64,000 nt of DNA from Bathymodiolus brooksi (GCA_963680875.1 OY804584.1:97732031-97796030), one strand, 5' to 3'; numbered from the stretch's first letter, positions 46,824 through 57,659 are shown. The notes: generated by a model not told the origin, from the sequence alone. Numbers and translations are program-made.

Positions 46824-47231
46824 CCTTTTCTTCCATTTTACAAAAAGTGTTGCCATGGGTTTCTATACCATTATCATGTTATAAGAAATTATTTTTATTA
46901 AGAAAGCTATAATTGTAGTTGTACTTTATTTTATATCGAGTCATCTGAAAAGTTCATCTTATACCATGAGCACCATGCAGTTTCATTCCAACAAATTATC
47001 AATCACTGCCATATATAACATCTTTGAGAAGAGAACAATTCTAACTCCATTATTAGAATTATAAAAAAGTGATGGTCAATATCAACCAATATCAATAAGG
47101 CGAACAGGCACCTCTCAGAGCGGACGAGAACAATTCCCGTCACCCTTCAGCTAGTTTATACATAGTGATAAATTATGAGATTAATGCATGCGAGACTTTT
47201 TAACAATGGGAAAATTGGCATTGATTGATAA

Positions 47232-47350
47232 AAACTTAGATATCCTACTTAGTGCGCACGACGCGTTCCTGGAATAACCTGCATCAGCTACGCTCAAAGT
47301 CAACAGATTGGAAAGCCGAATAATGTAAAATTCTTTGTGAAAAACCCAAC
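47232..47350 (+). mobile_element. Element B, left part
   Basis: AAAACTTAGATATCCTACTT, AGTGCGCACGACGCGTTCCT and GGAATAACCTGCATCAGCTA, followed by AGATTGGAAAGCCGAATAAT. No right end located. Confidence 0.65.
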
Positions 47351-47616
47351 CAAAAGGGTTAAAATTGGATAATTACTATTTGCCATTAATATATGTTGCT
47401 TTAAAGCATTTTTCTGGTTCCCATTATTTTATACCACATTAAGTACCAGTTCATCTAAGAATCATAGAGCAACATTTTGTAAGGAGTTGTCGTTAATGGC
47501 TCATTGAGACGACGGGTTTATTTTTGTCCTATTCCTTAGTTGCGTATTGTACTAATCTAAGCACTCGTCTATAGCAAAAAGTTTGAAGATACTCATAGTA
47601 AAAAAAAGGGGCGGAA

Positions 47617-47748
47617 CAAAAATACCACACATTCGGAACAGTTCAAAAATCATAGAAAGAGGCAACTTCGATACTCCTTAAACAAAAATACATGATTGCT
47701 CACTTTCTTCACTTTGCACAGACTCTTCAATAAAAGGTGGCGGTTTTG
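47617..47748 (-). repeat. Dispersed repeat D2 (minus)
   Basis: The reverse complement reads GTGCAAAGTGAAGAAAGTGA, CAATCATGTATTTTTGTTT, GCCTCTTTCTATGATTTTTG and AACTGTTCCGAATGTGTGGT in D2 order. Confidence 0.65.
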
Positions 47749-47874
47749 AACTAGTTTAGTACCAGAAAATTCATTCATACATATTTGTATTACGCTACTC
47801 CTAATAAGAACTGTAGAACATCACTCCAACATTCCACTCTAACACTCCACGCCAATACTCCAACCTGTAAAAGG

Positions 47875-47990
47875 GGCCGTCGTGGTCGTGATCGCATGGT
47901 AGTTGGATTTACAACTACCTGTGCAATCAGTGCCTATCACCACTGATTTTGTGAGTTCGAACCACACTGCAAAGTACAATGTGCCGTTGA
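47875..47990 (+). repeat. SINE B copy 2
   Basis: CCGTCGTGGTCGTGATCGCA, GTTGGATTTACAACTACCTG and GTGAGTTCGAACCACAC (box B-like), as at 24262-24380. Confidence 0.65.
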
Positions 47991-48117
47991 AATACTCCTC
48001 CCAATAATCAATAAATCATAGTTCCGGATGATAGATCTTTATGTTAACACATCAAATTAAAGTGGTCACACATATATATATACCCTACATTAAAATAACG
48101 AACAATAATCAGCCATG

Positions 48118-48236
48118 ACATCTTATTAAGATTCTCTTTAAAGTTCATCATCCGTGACGTCTTGTTAAGATTCTCTTTAAAGTTCATCATCCGTGACGTC
48201 TTATTGAGATTCCCTTTAAAGTTCATTTTAACATTT
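48118..48236. repeat. 39-bp tandem repeat, 3 copies
   Basis: TCTTATTAAGATTCTCTTTA plus AAGTTCATCATCCGTGACG is repeated three times with few changes. Confidence 0.9.
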
Positions 48237-48256
48237 ACATGTTATGGGTGATTGCT

Positions 48257-48632
48257 GTTTTACCATATTTTTTCCAAAAAATATTATGAAGTCATTTCTG
48301 GATAGATTTTAACAAATTTTACACCAAAATATTCGGAATTGTCAATATTTTGATTGTTTATTTACTCATTATGTTGTTATGAGTGATTTTTATTTGTACA
48401 TAATTTAAACACAACAAATAAAAATTGACTTTGATTTTCCTATATATTTCAACTAAAAATAAATCCTAAAAATTAAAAAACATGGAAAAATTATGTACAA
48501 ATAAAAAACACTCATATAAACATAATGAGCAAACAAACAAACAAAATATAGACAATTCCGAATGTTTTGGTGTAAAATTTGTTAAAATTTATCCAGAAAT
48601 GACTTCACAATAAATTTTTGAAAAAATATGGT
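48257..48632. mobile_element. 376-bp foldback element, arms about 145 bp
   Basis: The left arm (48257-48405) includes ATGAAGTCATTTCTGGATAG, ACACCAAAATATTCGGAATT and TTATTTGTACATAATTT. The right arm (about 48490-48632) contains the reverse complements in reverse order (AAATTATGTACAAATA, GACAATTCCGAATGTTTTGG, TATCCAGAAATGACTTCA). The arms are diverged by point changes and small gaps, so the element is old. No frame inside. MITE-like. Confidence 0.8.
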
Positions 48633-48729
48633 TTTGGTTGATTATATAAGGATTTTTTTTTTACATTTCCGAATACTTTTGACAGATGACTGTGTACATC
48701 TAATTATCGGAAATATATATGTATAAATA

Positions 48730-48856
48730 TAAACGTAGATATCAAATGTATTGTGCACGACTCGTTTCTACAATAAACTTCATCAGGTACGTTCACAATC
48801 GTACGATTGAAACGACAAAATAATTCAAAAGTGTTTGTTAGTAATAAAACCAAAGG
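48730..48856 (+). mobile_element. Element B, left part
   Basis: AAACGTAGATATCAAATGTA, TTGTGCACGACTCGTTTCTA and AACTTCATCAGGTACGTTC, then ATTGAAACGACAAAATAAT and CCAAAGGGCATACACAGG. The next 46-bp array is an amplification of the sequence that directly follows in this element. Confidence 0.65.
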
Positions 48857-49185
48857 GCATACACAGGATAGCCAACATCGGCAATAGTCACCCATGTCTG
48901 GGGCATACACAGGATAGCCAACATCGGCAATAGTCACCTATGTCTGGGGCATACACAGGATAGCCAACATCGGCAATAGTCACCTATGTCTGGGGCATGC
49001 ACAGGATAGCCAACATCGGCAATAGTCACCCATGTCTGGGGCATACACAGGATAGCCAACATCGGCAATAGTCACCTATGTCTGGGGCATACACAGGATA
49101 GCCAACATCGGCAATAGTCACCTATGTCTGGGGCATGCACAGGATAGCCAACATCGGCAATAGTCACCTATGTCTGGGATAGGAG
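48857..49185. repeat. 46-bp tandem array, 7 copies, within element B
   Basis: Unit GCATACACAGGATAGCCAAC, ATCGGCAATAGTCACCTATG, TCTGGG. GCATAC/GCATGC and CCCATG/CCTATG variants recur roughly every third unit, hinting at a 138-bp higher-order step. The unamplified source is visible in other B copies as GGATAGC followed by a CACCTATGT-type segment. Confidence 0.92.
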
Positions 49186-49645
49186 AACCTTAGATTTTGA
49201 TAAACATTGCAAATCTAGGAACTGTAAACATAACTTTTTCCCTTTGGCATCTTCAAACTTGTCTTACAAATAATGTTTGTTTTCCTTAGTCTACTTAATG
49301 GTCGTGTTACAGGATGTTTTTATCAATTAACACAGTCACACGTGGATAGATTAAGGTGTACATATCCTACATAATTAAAGACGTTATGATAGGAGGGTTC
49401 ATGTCTTATTCACGTTATTTATGTTTGTTTACGTATAGTGGTGTCCAAAACATATTGTGTGATGTTTTTTGTTTTCTTCGTCTTGTGTACCCTAATGTTG
49501 CCAGTTTCTCTGGATTGTCCATTTTTGATTTTTGATATTTATTATTGTTTGTTGTTTAAGGAAGATTTGAAGTTTAACACAATATTTGACAAATAATCCA
49601 GTCATATCGTGACGTGAAATATTTATTAGACATGCCATAATTTAA
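49186..49645. other. No supported gene
   Basis: Positions 49470-49530 carry CTGGATTGTCCATTTTTGAT, again the core of the 31.5-kb and 50.5-kb arrays in single copy. Nothing else is seen. Confidence 0.4.
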
Positions 49646-50025
49646 GTGAATGAGCGCTCCAATGTATACGACGACTATAAGTACAAAAACATGGTATTCG
49701 AACAATACGACGAAGTAGATGATGGTGTCGAAAATAAAGCCAACAAATGCCCTAAGCAAGAACCATCTACAACAGTTGTAACTGGAAATTCAATGATCAG
49801 AGACATAACGAAGAAAACGTACAATTTAGAATTCGCGCCAATTTGCATTCGCGGTGTGGTTATATCTGACATTACTGCTCAACTTCTGAAGTTACCGATC
49901 GACACAAACCTGTAAGCATTATTATCCTAGTAGAAAGTAATGGCTGTGTAAATGACAACTTCGATACCGACGTTTTTGAAGACGATTATCTAAATTTAAT
50001 AAAAGTGAGCGCTGTTTTTCATTAG
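49646..50025 (+). pseudogene. Decayed SGNH-hydrolase-like fragment
   Basis: The first frame (49646-49912) contains VVTGNSMIRDITKKTYNLEF, resembling the GDS-type block I seen in SGNH-like domains of mollusc transposon-linked proteins. A change of frame near 49912 continues into VSIIILVESNGCVNDNFD, DTDVFEDDYLNLIKV, resembling the IIIVxGSND block III region, before stops. The Asp of GDS and of GSND are not intact (GNS, ESN). This supports a broken, probably element-derived gene. Family assignment is tentative. Confidence 0.45.
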
Positions 50026-50499
50026 AGATAAAGTATGTCAAATAGCATAGATCCAATACAAGACAACGTGTCAAAATCACGTGCTCCTTATGTGTTGTAC
50101 CCTAGAATCTAAGACTAAATTTCCCGCAATTTGTTATTGTTTTGCAGGTCCTAAATATTCACACTATCCAGACATAGATTAAAAATATATTTCGCTATGT
50201 ATGTTCAAAATAGTTGAAAAGAATTGAAGTACATTATTCGGGCATCCAGAGAATCTTTCGCTTTTTGATCCACGACAATATAGATGCCTGTATGTGACCA
50301 CGAATCCGTAAATACATAATGTCCTTCACCGAAACCGCAATGTATGGATACATTTAGATAATTAAAAAGATAAAAGTGATTTCACATCTAGGTCAATATA
50401 TATTGTCTAGAGGCAAGAAATAAAATCTTAGCAAGGCATAAATTAAAACATCTATCACATGAATAAACGTTAGAAAAAAACGGGAAAAAAACATTAGGC
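50026..50499. other. No supported gene
   Basis: AT-rich sequence leading into the 86-bp array. Nothing recognisable. Confidence 0.4.
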
Positions 50500-51780
50500 A
50501 TACAGGACAGACTGTAGGTGGTAAATAAGCATTAGAGAAAACCGAAGGGACAATAAAGAATGTCCAATCCATAGACACAGGCAACATATAGTACACTGGA
50601 CACAGGACAAATGCATGCTAAAGAACACCGAAGGGACAACCAAGAATGGATAATCCAGAGACACAGGCAACATATAGTACACTAGACACAGGACAAATGC
50701 ATGCTAAAGAACACCGAAGGGACAACCAAGAATGGACAATCCATAGACACAGGCAACATATAGTACACCAGACACAGGACAAATGCATGCTAAAGAACAC
50801 CGAAGGGACAACCAAGAATGGACAATCCATAGACACAGGCAACATATAGTACACCAGACACAGGACAAATGCATGCTAAAGAACACCGAAGGGACAACCA
50901 AGAATGGACAATCCATAGACACAGGCAACATATAGTACACTAGACACAGGACAAATGCACGCTAAAGAACACCGAAGGGACAACCAAGAATGGACAATCC
51001 ATATACACAGGCAACATATAGTACACTAGACACAGGACAAATGCATGCTAAAGAACACCGAAGGGACAACCAAGAATGGACAATCCATAGACACAGGCAA
51101 CATATAGTACACCAGACACAGGACAAATGCATGCTAAAGAACACCGAAGGGACAACCAAGAATGGACAATCCATAGACACAGGCAACATATAGTACACTA
51201 GACACAGGACAAATGCATGCTAAAGAACACCGAAGGGACAACCAAGAATGGACAATCCATAGACACAGGCAACATATAGTACACTAGACACAGGACAAAT
51301 GCATGCTAAAGAACACCGAAGGGACAACCAAGAATGGACAATCCATAGACACAGGCAACATATAGTACACTAGACACAGGACAAATGCATGCTAAAGAAC
51401 ACCGAAGGGACAACCAAGAATGGACAATCCATAGACACAGGCAACATATAGTACACTAGACACAGGACAAATGCATGCTACAGAACATCGAAGGGACAAC
51501 CAAGAATGGACAATCCATAGACACAGGCAACATATAGTACACCAGACACAGGACAAATGCATGCCAAGAACACCGAAGGGACAACCAGGAATAGACAATC
51601 CATAGACACAGGCAACATATAGTACACTAGACACAGGACAAATGCATGCTAAAGAACACCGAAGGGACAACCAAGAATGGACAATCCATAGACACAGGCA
51701 ACATATAGTACACTAGACACAGGACAAATGCATGCTAAAGAACACCGAAGGGACAACCAAGAATGGACAATCCATAGACA
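50500..51780 (-). repeat. 86-bp tandem array, about 14 copies
   Basis: Unit AGACACAGGCAACATATAGT, ACACTAGACACAGGACAAAT, GCATGCTAAAGAACACCGAA, GGGACAACCAAGAATGGACA, ATCCAT. The segment GAAGGGACAACCAAGAATGG plus ACAATCC is the reverse complement of the core of the intron 3 array at 31.5 kb. One unit lacks a base (51563, ATGCCAAGAA). The first copy (about 50500-50580) is diverged. Open frames on both strands are repeat artefacts. Confidence 0.93.
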
Positions 51781-51958
51781 ATGACATTGGGTGAAAGACA
51801 CAGAACGGAAACAAACAAAAAACTACAATGATAAGCAACACGAACCCTATGAAAACCCGGGGATGAACTCGGGTGCTTGAGAAGAATATGAACATCCCGA
51901 CAAAAAACATGCACTTTGAGAGAAAGAGATGTGGCGTCAAATGACATGTGTTGTTAAA
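51781..51958. repeat. Dispersed repeat E, flank of the 86-bp array
   Basis: AACACGAACCCTATGAAAAC, CCGGGGATGAACTCGGGTGC is shared in diverged form with 53880-54012 (AACATGAACCCCAACAAAAA, GTAAGCAGTTCCTGCTCCAC), 61862-62005 (GTAACACGAACTCCATAAAA, GGTAAGCAGTTCCTGTTCCA) and about 30045-30120. The 86-bp array appears to have grown at the edge of such a copy. Confidence 0.6.
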
Positions 51959-52600
51959 TAGCTCTTGCAGATGAAAGAAGAGAAGGGTTATTAATGCCAT
52001 TTTGAACAATATAATGAAAGGAAAGTTTGAACATTGATGATCAGCAATTCCACCAATATTAACAACACGAACAATCACCTCTCACTTATTATCGTTGTAC
52101 ATCCGTTATATGGCGGTGGTCAGTTTTATTTTGGAGACGGCACAAAGCGAATACAACCAACCGTACGAATTTTATAAAATGACAGCATAAATATACCCCA
52201 ATGACGTATGAACCTGTCGATGCAATAGTCTGTAGCTTTATAAATCAAATATACACAACATACCTCCAGATAATTTTTAACTCAACATGGTATATACCCT
52301 CTATTTTTCAGCAGTAAGGGTATGTACAATTTCTCAGGGAGTACTGACTAAAATGCAAAGAATCAAAGAATATATGCTTCGAATTTGAAATACATTCGTT
52401 TGTCTTTTTATAAGTAGCAAAATCTAAAAATGATGAAATTCCTCATATTTACAAACATCGCATAGGTAGAAACATTTGACAGTAAATCCAGTAAAATGTG
52501 CCTCCTAAATGTTAGCATAGGAGGTTGATAACAATGTTATGTAATGTATCTTGACAACTATTTTACCTATTTTGTTATAGTGACAGCCGGAACCTTTGAG
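51959..52600. other. No supported gene
   Basis: Intergenic. A SINE-like segment (TATATGGCGGTGGTCAGTTT) is at 52108-52130. Confidence 0.4.
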
Positions 52601-52800
52601 CCGTAATGAAAGTGGGAGGTTTGGCGCTTTAAAATCTGATTCAACCCACAATTTCTTTTGAAATGCATGTACCAAGTCAGGGTCATTACGGTTTTCACAG
52701 TTTTCCAGGTGTTGACTGATTTTGTCTGTTTGTATACTTATGAGTTTTGACTTTCCCTTTGTAAGATTGTTCGGAGTTCGGTAATTTTGTTATTACCCTT
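52601..52800 (+). repeat. Dispersed repeat D1, copy 3
   Basis: CCGTAATGAAAGTGGGAGGT to GGTAATTTTGTTATTACCCT. Well matched to the copies at 22.6 and 41.4 kb. Confidence 0.75.
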
Positions 52801-53201
52801 ATTGTACTGAATTTCAAATTATGGAGTATTTGTCTAAAATGAGATATAAGTGTATATAGGTACAAACATACATGTATGTATATAAAACATGTCATATCGT
52901 GCTTCTTTTTAACTTAATGATAACTTTATATCACGATTTCAAATCATTTTGTTAAAATAATTTAGTTTAATGTATTTTCCCATCCACTTGGCTTATGGTT
53001 AATAAATGAAAATAAAAACAAATGTTCCGTGCTTTTTGTCAGAGCGGAAATATTGTTATACAATATTATGGATCCGTCTCTGGATGTTAAATATTTGTAT
53101 TGGTAAGAGAACCGTTGTTAAATGTATTTCAACATAGGAAATATTTAACATTAGTATATTTAATTGAAACGGTCTTTTAAAGACATTTTGTCAGTCTTAT
53201 C

Positions 53202-53406
53202 ATGGAACGGATAGTGCTGTTTCGTTTGCTGTTGTATATCTTCTCCTTTGTGGGATTAATTTTGTGTGTGGTGTCGCTTGTCCTACCTTACTGGATAACC
53301 TTTTCTACACCTGCCATCAGCGGACACCAAGGATTATTTTTTACTTGTATCTACCAACATGGTGGCGATAAACATTGTAGTGAGATTTTAGACTCAAATG
53401 TTAACG
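53202..53406 (+). CDS. First exon of a claudin/PMP22-like tetraspan protein (partial)
   Basis: The start ATG has A at -3 and G at +4, and the exon ends at a perfect donor, GTAAGT (53407). It codes 68 residues. Residues 9-30 form a hydrophobic first membrane segment (LLLYIFSFVGLILCVVSLVL, then PYW). The extracellular part has the W-GLx-C-C pattern of claudin/PMP22/EMP relatives: W31, G44-L45-F46, C49 and C59, with Phe replacing the usual Trp of GLW. Such proteins have four membrane segments and build junctions or regulate membrane proteins. Later exons were not found before 64000, so they lie beyond the window, are small and missed, or are lost. Confidence 0.65.
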
Positions 53407-53554
53407 GTAAGTAATCTTGAATAAAATAATACCGGTAATAATAATAAAATGTTTTATGAAAAGTTGGGACCCCAAAAAGGGTTATCAAAGACCGCAAATG
53501 GAAGAAGGACAGACAAAACAATATCCAAAAGAAAGAGGATTTAATGATTTGATT

Positions 53555-53845
53555 TATTGTATTTAACGCCACTTTCAGCAATATTTCAGCTATATCATGG
53601 CGACCAGTTTTAGTGGTGGAAGTTGGAGTACCCGGAGAAAACCACCGACCATGGGCAAGCAACTGGTAAACTTTATCACTTGCGGCTGCTAATCGAGTGC
53701 ACCTTATTTTTTCTCTCACAAAGCAGGGCGTGAACCCACGCCGTATTGGGGATAGCCTTGTATGAGTTGTTAGGTAAGCCAACTACCTAACTCATTGAGA
53801 CACTCAGGCCCTACAACTACCTAACTCATTGAGCCACCCAGGCCC
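53555..53845 (-). repeat. SINE C copy 3 (minus) with duplicated head
   Basis: TTTAACGCCACTTTCAGCAA, ATCATGGCGACCAGTTTTAG, GCAAGCAACTGGTAAACTTT and, at the right end, CAACTACCTAACTCATTGAG twice in a row (about 53778-53845). So the tRNA-like head is duplicated in tandem. It lies just inside the presumed first intron of the claudin-like gene. Confidence 0.8.
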
Positions 53846-54023
53846 TAAAAGAAAAGAAAAAATAATAATCTTCAAATGACTACACAGAAACCTAAAGATT
53901 GAGCAACACAAAAACATGAACCCCAACAAAAAACCTGGGGAGAGTGTTTGCTAAGTTGCTCGGGAAGTGTAAGCAGTTCCTGCTCCACGTGTGGCACTTC
54001 TTGTTAGATTATTTCATTAAGGT

Positions 54024-54243
54024 ATGGATTATGGGTGTTTCAACAATACTTCAGTTAAACTGTGGAGGTCAGTTTTACTGTCGGAGGAAACCAGATTACC
54101 ATTTGGAAAAAAATCATAGACCTGCCACAGTAACTGACAAACTTTTGCCATATAATGCTATATGCACAGTAACTGACAAACTTTTGCCATATAATGTAAT
54201 ATGCACAGTAACTGACAGGCTTTTGCCATATAATTCTATATGA
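54024..54243. repeat. SINE-tail with a 42-bp tandem repeat
   Basis: GGTGTTTCAACAATACTTCA and GGTCAGTTTTACTGTCGGAG match the SINE 3-prime domain. CACAGTAACTGACAAACTTT plus TGCCATATAATGCTATATG is then repeated three times (54124-54241). Confidence 0.75.
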
Positions 54244-54843
54244 AGTACACCTCGGCACTGGTGAGAACCGAACCCACAGCTTTAACCGTGATAGAACATG
54301 ACTGATACAAACTCATCTACCATACGATCGAAGTTGAATTATCCGGAAAAAAAACTTGATCTGTCGAAGGTAACAGGCAAAATATTATCGCGTATAGTAC
54401 ACATCGCCACTGGCGGCGAGGACCGAACAGCTTTAGCAGTAATAGACACTTGTTCAAACTCGAATGCCATAAAAATCGCATGACAATCTCAAAATGTATC
54501 ATTGATAATCGACAATACAGCGAACAGCAAAAAAAAACGAGAAACAATTTCTGTTTTATCACCGTCCGTAATAGATTCATAAAATATATATCACAAATAA
54601 TATCGAATTAATAAAAAATTCCAATAGGAATGAAAACTAAAATCATTTTGGATATAAAATGGCTGCAGGAAAAGCGAAAAACGAGGCCTGGCAAGATGAT
54701 ACAAACCGCCGAATGTTTATATTTAGTAACAGGTAGGTGTTCCGCTGGTGATAGCAGTAACGATAGTTCCCATGCGTAAACTTGACAGAGTGAACAAGGA
54801 GCACGACCCCCACTGACGCAGGACCATATTTAAAATACAAATT

Positions 54844-55385
54844 TTCCCCGATTTAACAGGGATAAAATAAAGTCCCAACTGGTACCAGTTGTGAACTGGC
54901 CGCTCTTGGTAAGCAAGAGAAAGCCACTTTAAATCTAATTTACCCGTGGTACCACAGGAAGGTATTGCGAAATATGGTCCAACGTAGAATTATAGGGTCC
55001 TGATCCTCCGTTCATCTTGCCAGATCCCGCCAAATGAGCATGTCCAAACGTGCTCATATTCAGAAAAACCTAGTTTTGGAGCGAGATATTTAACTCATGG
55101 GAAAATACGAGTATCTGAAAGATCAAACGCTTCTAAAGCGCCTTTTATGTTATTCAAGTAAACGTCATTACCAACATTTGACAAATGTACCCCCATCATA
55201 TCTATATAGAGATCTCGCCTTGCTTAGAATATTGGGGTGACGAATTATAAAACCTTTCCCAATAGTTATTTTGTACCGGATTCAGAATATTATCGAAGTT
55301 TGTATTATATGAAGTTGAGCTTCTAGAATTAGTTATGCCCAATTCAGCTGTCGGATGACTAACGCTATTTGTAACCACGTACAAA
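54844..55385 (-). pseudogene. Retroelement remnant, downstream part (minus)
   Basis: Reading on the minus strand, 55202-55385 continues the frame that is interrupted by the MITE at 55394-55632 (LWVLYVVTNSVSHPTAELG and onward to a stop near 55202). Below that, MMGVHLSNVGNDVYLNNIKG is a further open start near 55198-55090, then frames break. I read this as the decaying 3-prime portion of the same element. Confidence 0.4.
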
Positions 55386-55393
55386 ACCCATAA

Positions 55394-55632
55394 GGGACCG
55401 ACCATTTAACTTGAAAGGGGGGGGGGGGGTATGGTTTTTTGCTTCGTTCAGAATTTTTTTTTCCAACAACACAAGAGTTAGAATATTTATTGTTTTTGTC
55501 GCGCAAAGCGCGAATTTTTTTTCCAGAATTTAACATTAGGTTATATGACAAAAACTCTGAATCAGATTTTTTTTTTTTTGAAAAAAAACCATAACCCCCC
55601 CCCCCCCCCCTTCAAGTTAAATGGTCGTTCCC
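55394..55632. mobile_element. MITE with TAA duplication (PIF/Harbinger-like)
   Basis: A 239-bp element with inverted ends GGGACCGACCATTTAACTTG and CAAGTTAAATGGTCGTTCCC, each followed inward by a G or C run and an ATGGTTTTTT/AAAAAACCAT block. It is flanked by TAA at 55391-55393 and 55633-55635. A 3-bp TWA target duplication is typical of PIF/Harbinger. The centre holds TCGCGCAAAGCGCGA, itself a hairpin. It interrupts a minus-strand retroelement frame. Confidence 0.8.
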
Positions 55633-55635
55633 TAA

Positions 55636-56081
55636 CCCCTGATCAATTAATGCCCAAGATGAAAACGGCAACCTCGTCTTTTTTAATCTGTATTGCTCAT
55701 CGTACGCTATCCAACCATTATTATAACCCCAGATGCCGCTAATCTAATGCACTGCATGTATTTCAAATACGCATGTGCTTTAAATGGCCACTTTTCAATC
55801 ATGCTATCCATAAAAATCATAAAAACAGTAGACCAAGAGTGCATGCTATTAATTGAACCTAGCTTTTTATCAACAACTGTAAGGGTCCCCCCTTTTAAGA
55901 CAAAATCTCCGTCCAAGTATGATTCAGTTGCTAATTCCTTTGCGGACTTTAAAAGTAATCCAAAATGAATATATTCCCCTCGCCAAATTTTTCTTTTATT
56001 TTTAAAGGGATGTGTGCACTTATTGAATCGTGTATGCTTGAAATAGCTTCTAGTGTTTGGCACACTTGGGAAACAACCCAA
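55636..56081 (-). pseudogene. Retroelement gag-like domain remnant (minus)
   Basis: The frame 56081 to 55707 contains KIWRGEYIHFGLLLKSAKEL and, after an extended loop, WSTVFMIFMDSMIEKWPFKA followed by LKYMQCIRLAASG. One shift near 55725 then gives YNNGWIAYDEQYRLKKTRLP and FSSWALIDQGL. The pattern of a helix-rich W(T/S)xAFxIFM, ALxKYMxxIRxLA and WxxYDxxFR resembles the gag-like domain that precedes the recombinase in DIRS-type or related mollusc retroelements. That match is from memory. One frameshift and a MITE insertion show that it is dead. Confidence 0.5.
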
Positions 56082-56102
56082 TTTCGATTGACCGCCCTGT
56101 TG

Positions 56103-56468
56103 CTAGGAGAGACGAACTGCTAGTGTTTTCGCTGTAAACGGAGCTTTCTGTGGATGAAATAAACCTACTATGTGCTGAGGAGTCCGTATTGCGGAAGCAC
56201 AAATTCCTGAGTATCCACCAATACCAGACTGGCTGATGGGCCCTGGGCCTGGGGTTTCACTGCTGACGCAAAATGCATAATTGTTTTGATGTCCTTGAGG
56301 TGGTGATACCCTGTAGTACAATATCTCGACGCGCTCATTAGCATCCAAGGTCTGTGTCACAGGATTTTGTCCAATATTACGGTCATTTTGACCAGCTGTG
56401 GGTTGTCTCACCAACGAATTATCAGACCTGGTATCTTCACGAACGATATTTACAGTTTGTTGCGGCAC
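56103..56468 (-). pseudogene. Retroelement N-terminal low-complexity region (minus)
   Basis: The 121-codon frame directly upstream (in minus orientation) of the gag-like frame is rich in Gln, Asn, Pro and Gly (TPGPGPISQSGIGGYSG). It ends 21 bp before the gag-like frame begins and is in a different frame. It may be the disordered leader of the same polyprotein after a frameshift. The opposite strand is also open, so strand choice rests on the neighbour. Confidence 0.35.
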
Positions 56469-56599
56469 ATTTTGACGCCCTATCCAGTCGGGAAGCCAAC
56501 GTCAGCTTCCGTAACTCCTCCCATAAGGCTAAAAACATTTACGCAAGGGCAGATAATAATAACCCACCAGGTGTCGCCCATAATCGTAATAGGTATTGA

Positions 56600-57640
56600 C
56601 GTTTGTTTACCATGACGATTACAGAATAAACCTTATATGAGAGATAAATATAAATAAATACATTCCCAAAAAACATGAATTATCATGGTTAAATATATAA
56701 GTTGCAGAAAAAACCCCAAGAAAGTGTTTATTAGACATAATATTGGTATAAAACTAGGTATTTCCCGAGGTATTTGTTTTTGTTGTTGTAGCTAAGAATA
56801 TATGGCGGGAAATTCTCGAGGCTAAGAATAACTGACACAAACGCATCCCATTGGTTGTCAGTAAAAACTATGGTCAAAAATAGGTTTACCCATCATTCAA
56901 ATGTGTAACGAAATATAAAAATAGCCATCATTCTGCCTTTAATTTGCAAAACGAGGTTTGTAACTTAGGACGCTGTCAGCCGCCATTTTTTATAAAGAAG
57001 ACGCTGAATAAATAAATAAATAAATAAATAAGTTTTATCTAAAGTCGGCATGGTTAAAAACAACAAGCATACAAATATAAGCTCTAATGAGCTTTTGACC
57101 GACATACAACATAAATAACAATAATTAAGGCATGCAAAAATAAATTAAAAACAAAGAAAAACAAAGCTAGCACTACAAGAAAAGCAGCACAGACATGTAA
57201 GTTGGTAAGAAATCTGAAATAACTAAAACATGAAATTAAAAGCAATTTAAAAGCAGATATTATAGCTGAACAGAATTAAAAATAATAAGCATACATGAAA
57301 GTTAAGCATAACTAAAACTAAAAGCTACACAATATTCAATATTAAAACTAAGTACAACATATAAAGTATAAAAGATGGACATGAGAAATTGACCTATTGA
57401 TGGTAAAAAGCATACTTTAAAAGTCAGCACAAACTGAGCATTTTGCAATGATTCCCATTCCATGACTTCAAAATATTCTTGAACTGATTAAAATTAGATA
57501 TTAGAATAAAGAGTAGCCTTTGTTTTATTTGCATTTAGAGTATCATAACATAATTAATTTGATTAATAGTTATTCCTGTGATATAGTTTGAGATATTTAT
57601 GATGTATTTAACATATCCCCCCCCCCCCCCCCCCCTCCCA
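56600..57640. other. No supported gene; microsatellite and poly-C
   Basis: An (AAAT)n run at about 57007-57031 and 19 C at 57617-57635. The rest is AT-rich with no usable reading frame. Confidence 0.5.
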
Positions 57641-57659
57641 AATAGATCTCGAGTATTCT

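Noticed and set aside
54659..54732. Short exon on the + strand beginning MAAGKAKNEAWQDDTNRR with a GTAGGT donor
   Set aside because: Protein-like, but only 25 residues. It lies antisense to a retroelement relic and has no partner exon that I can identify.
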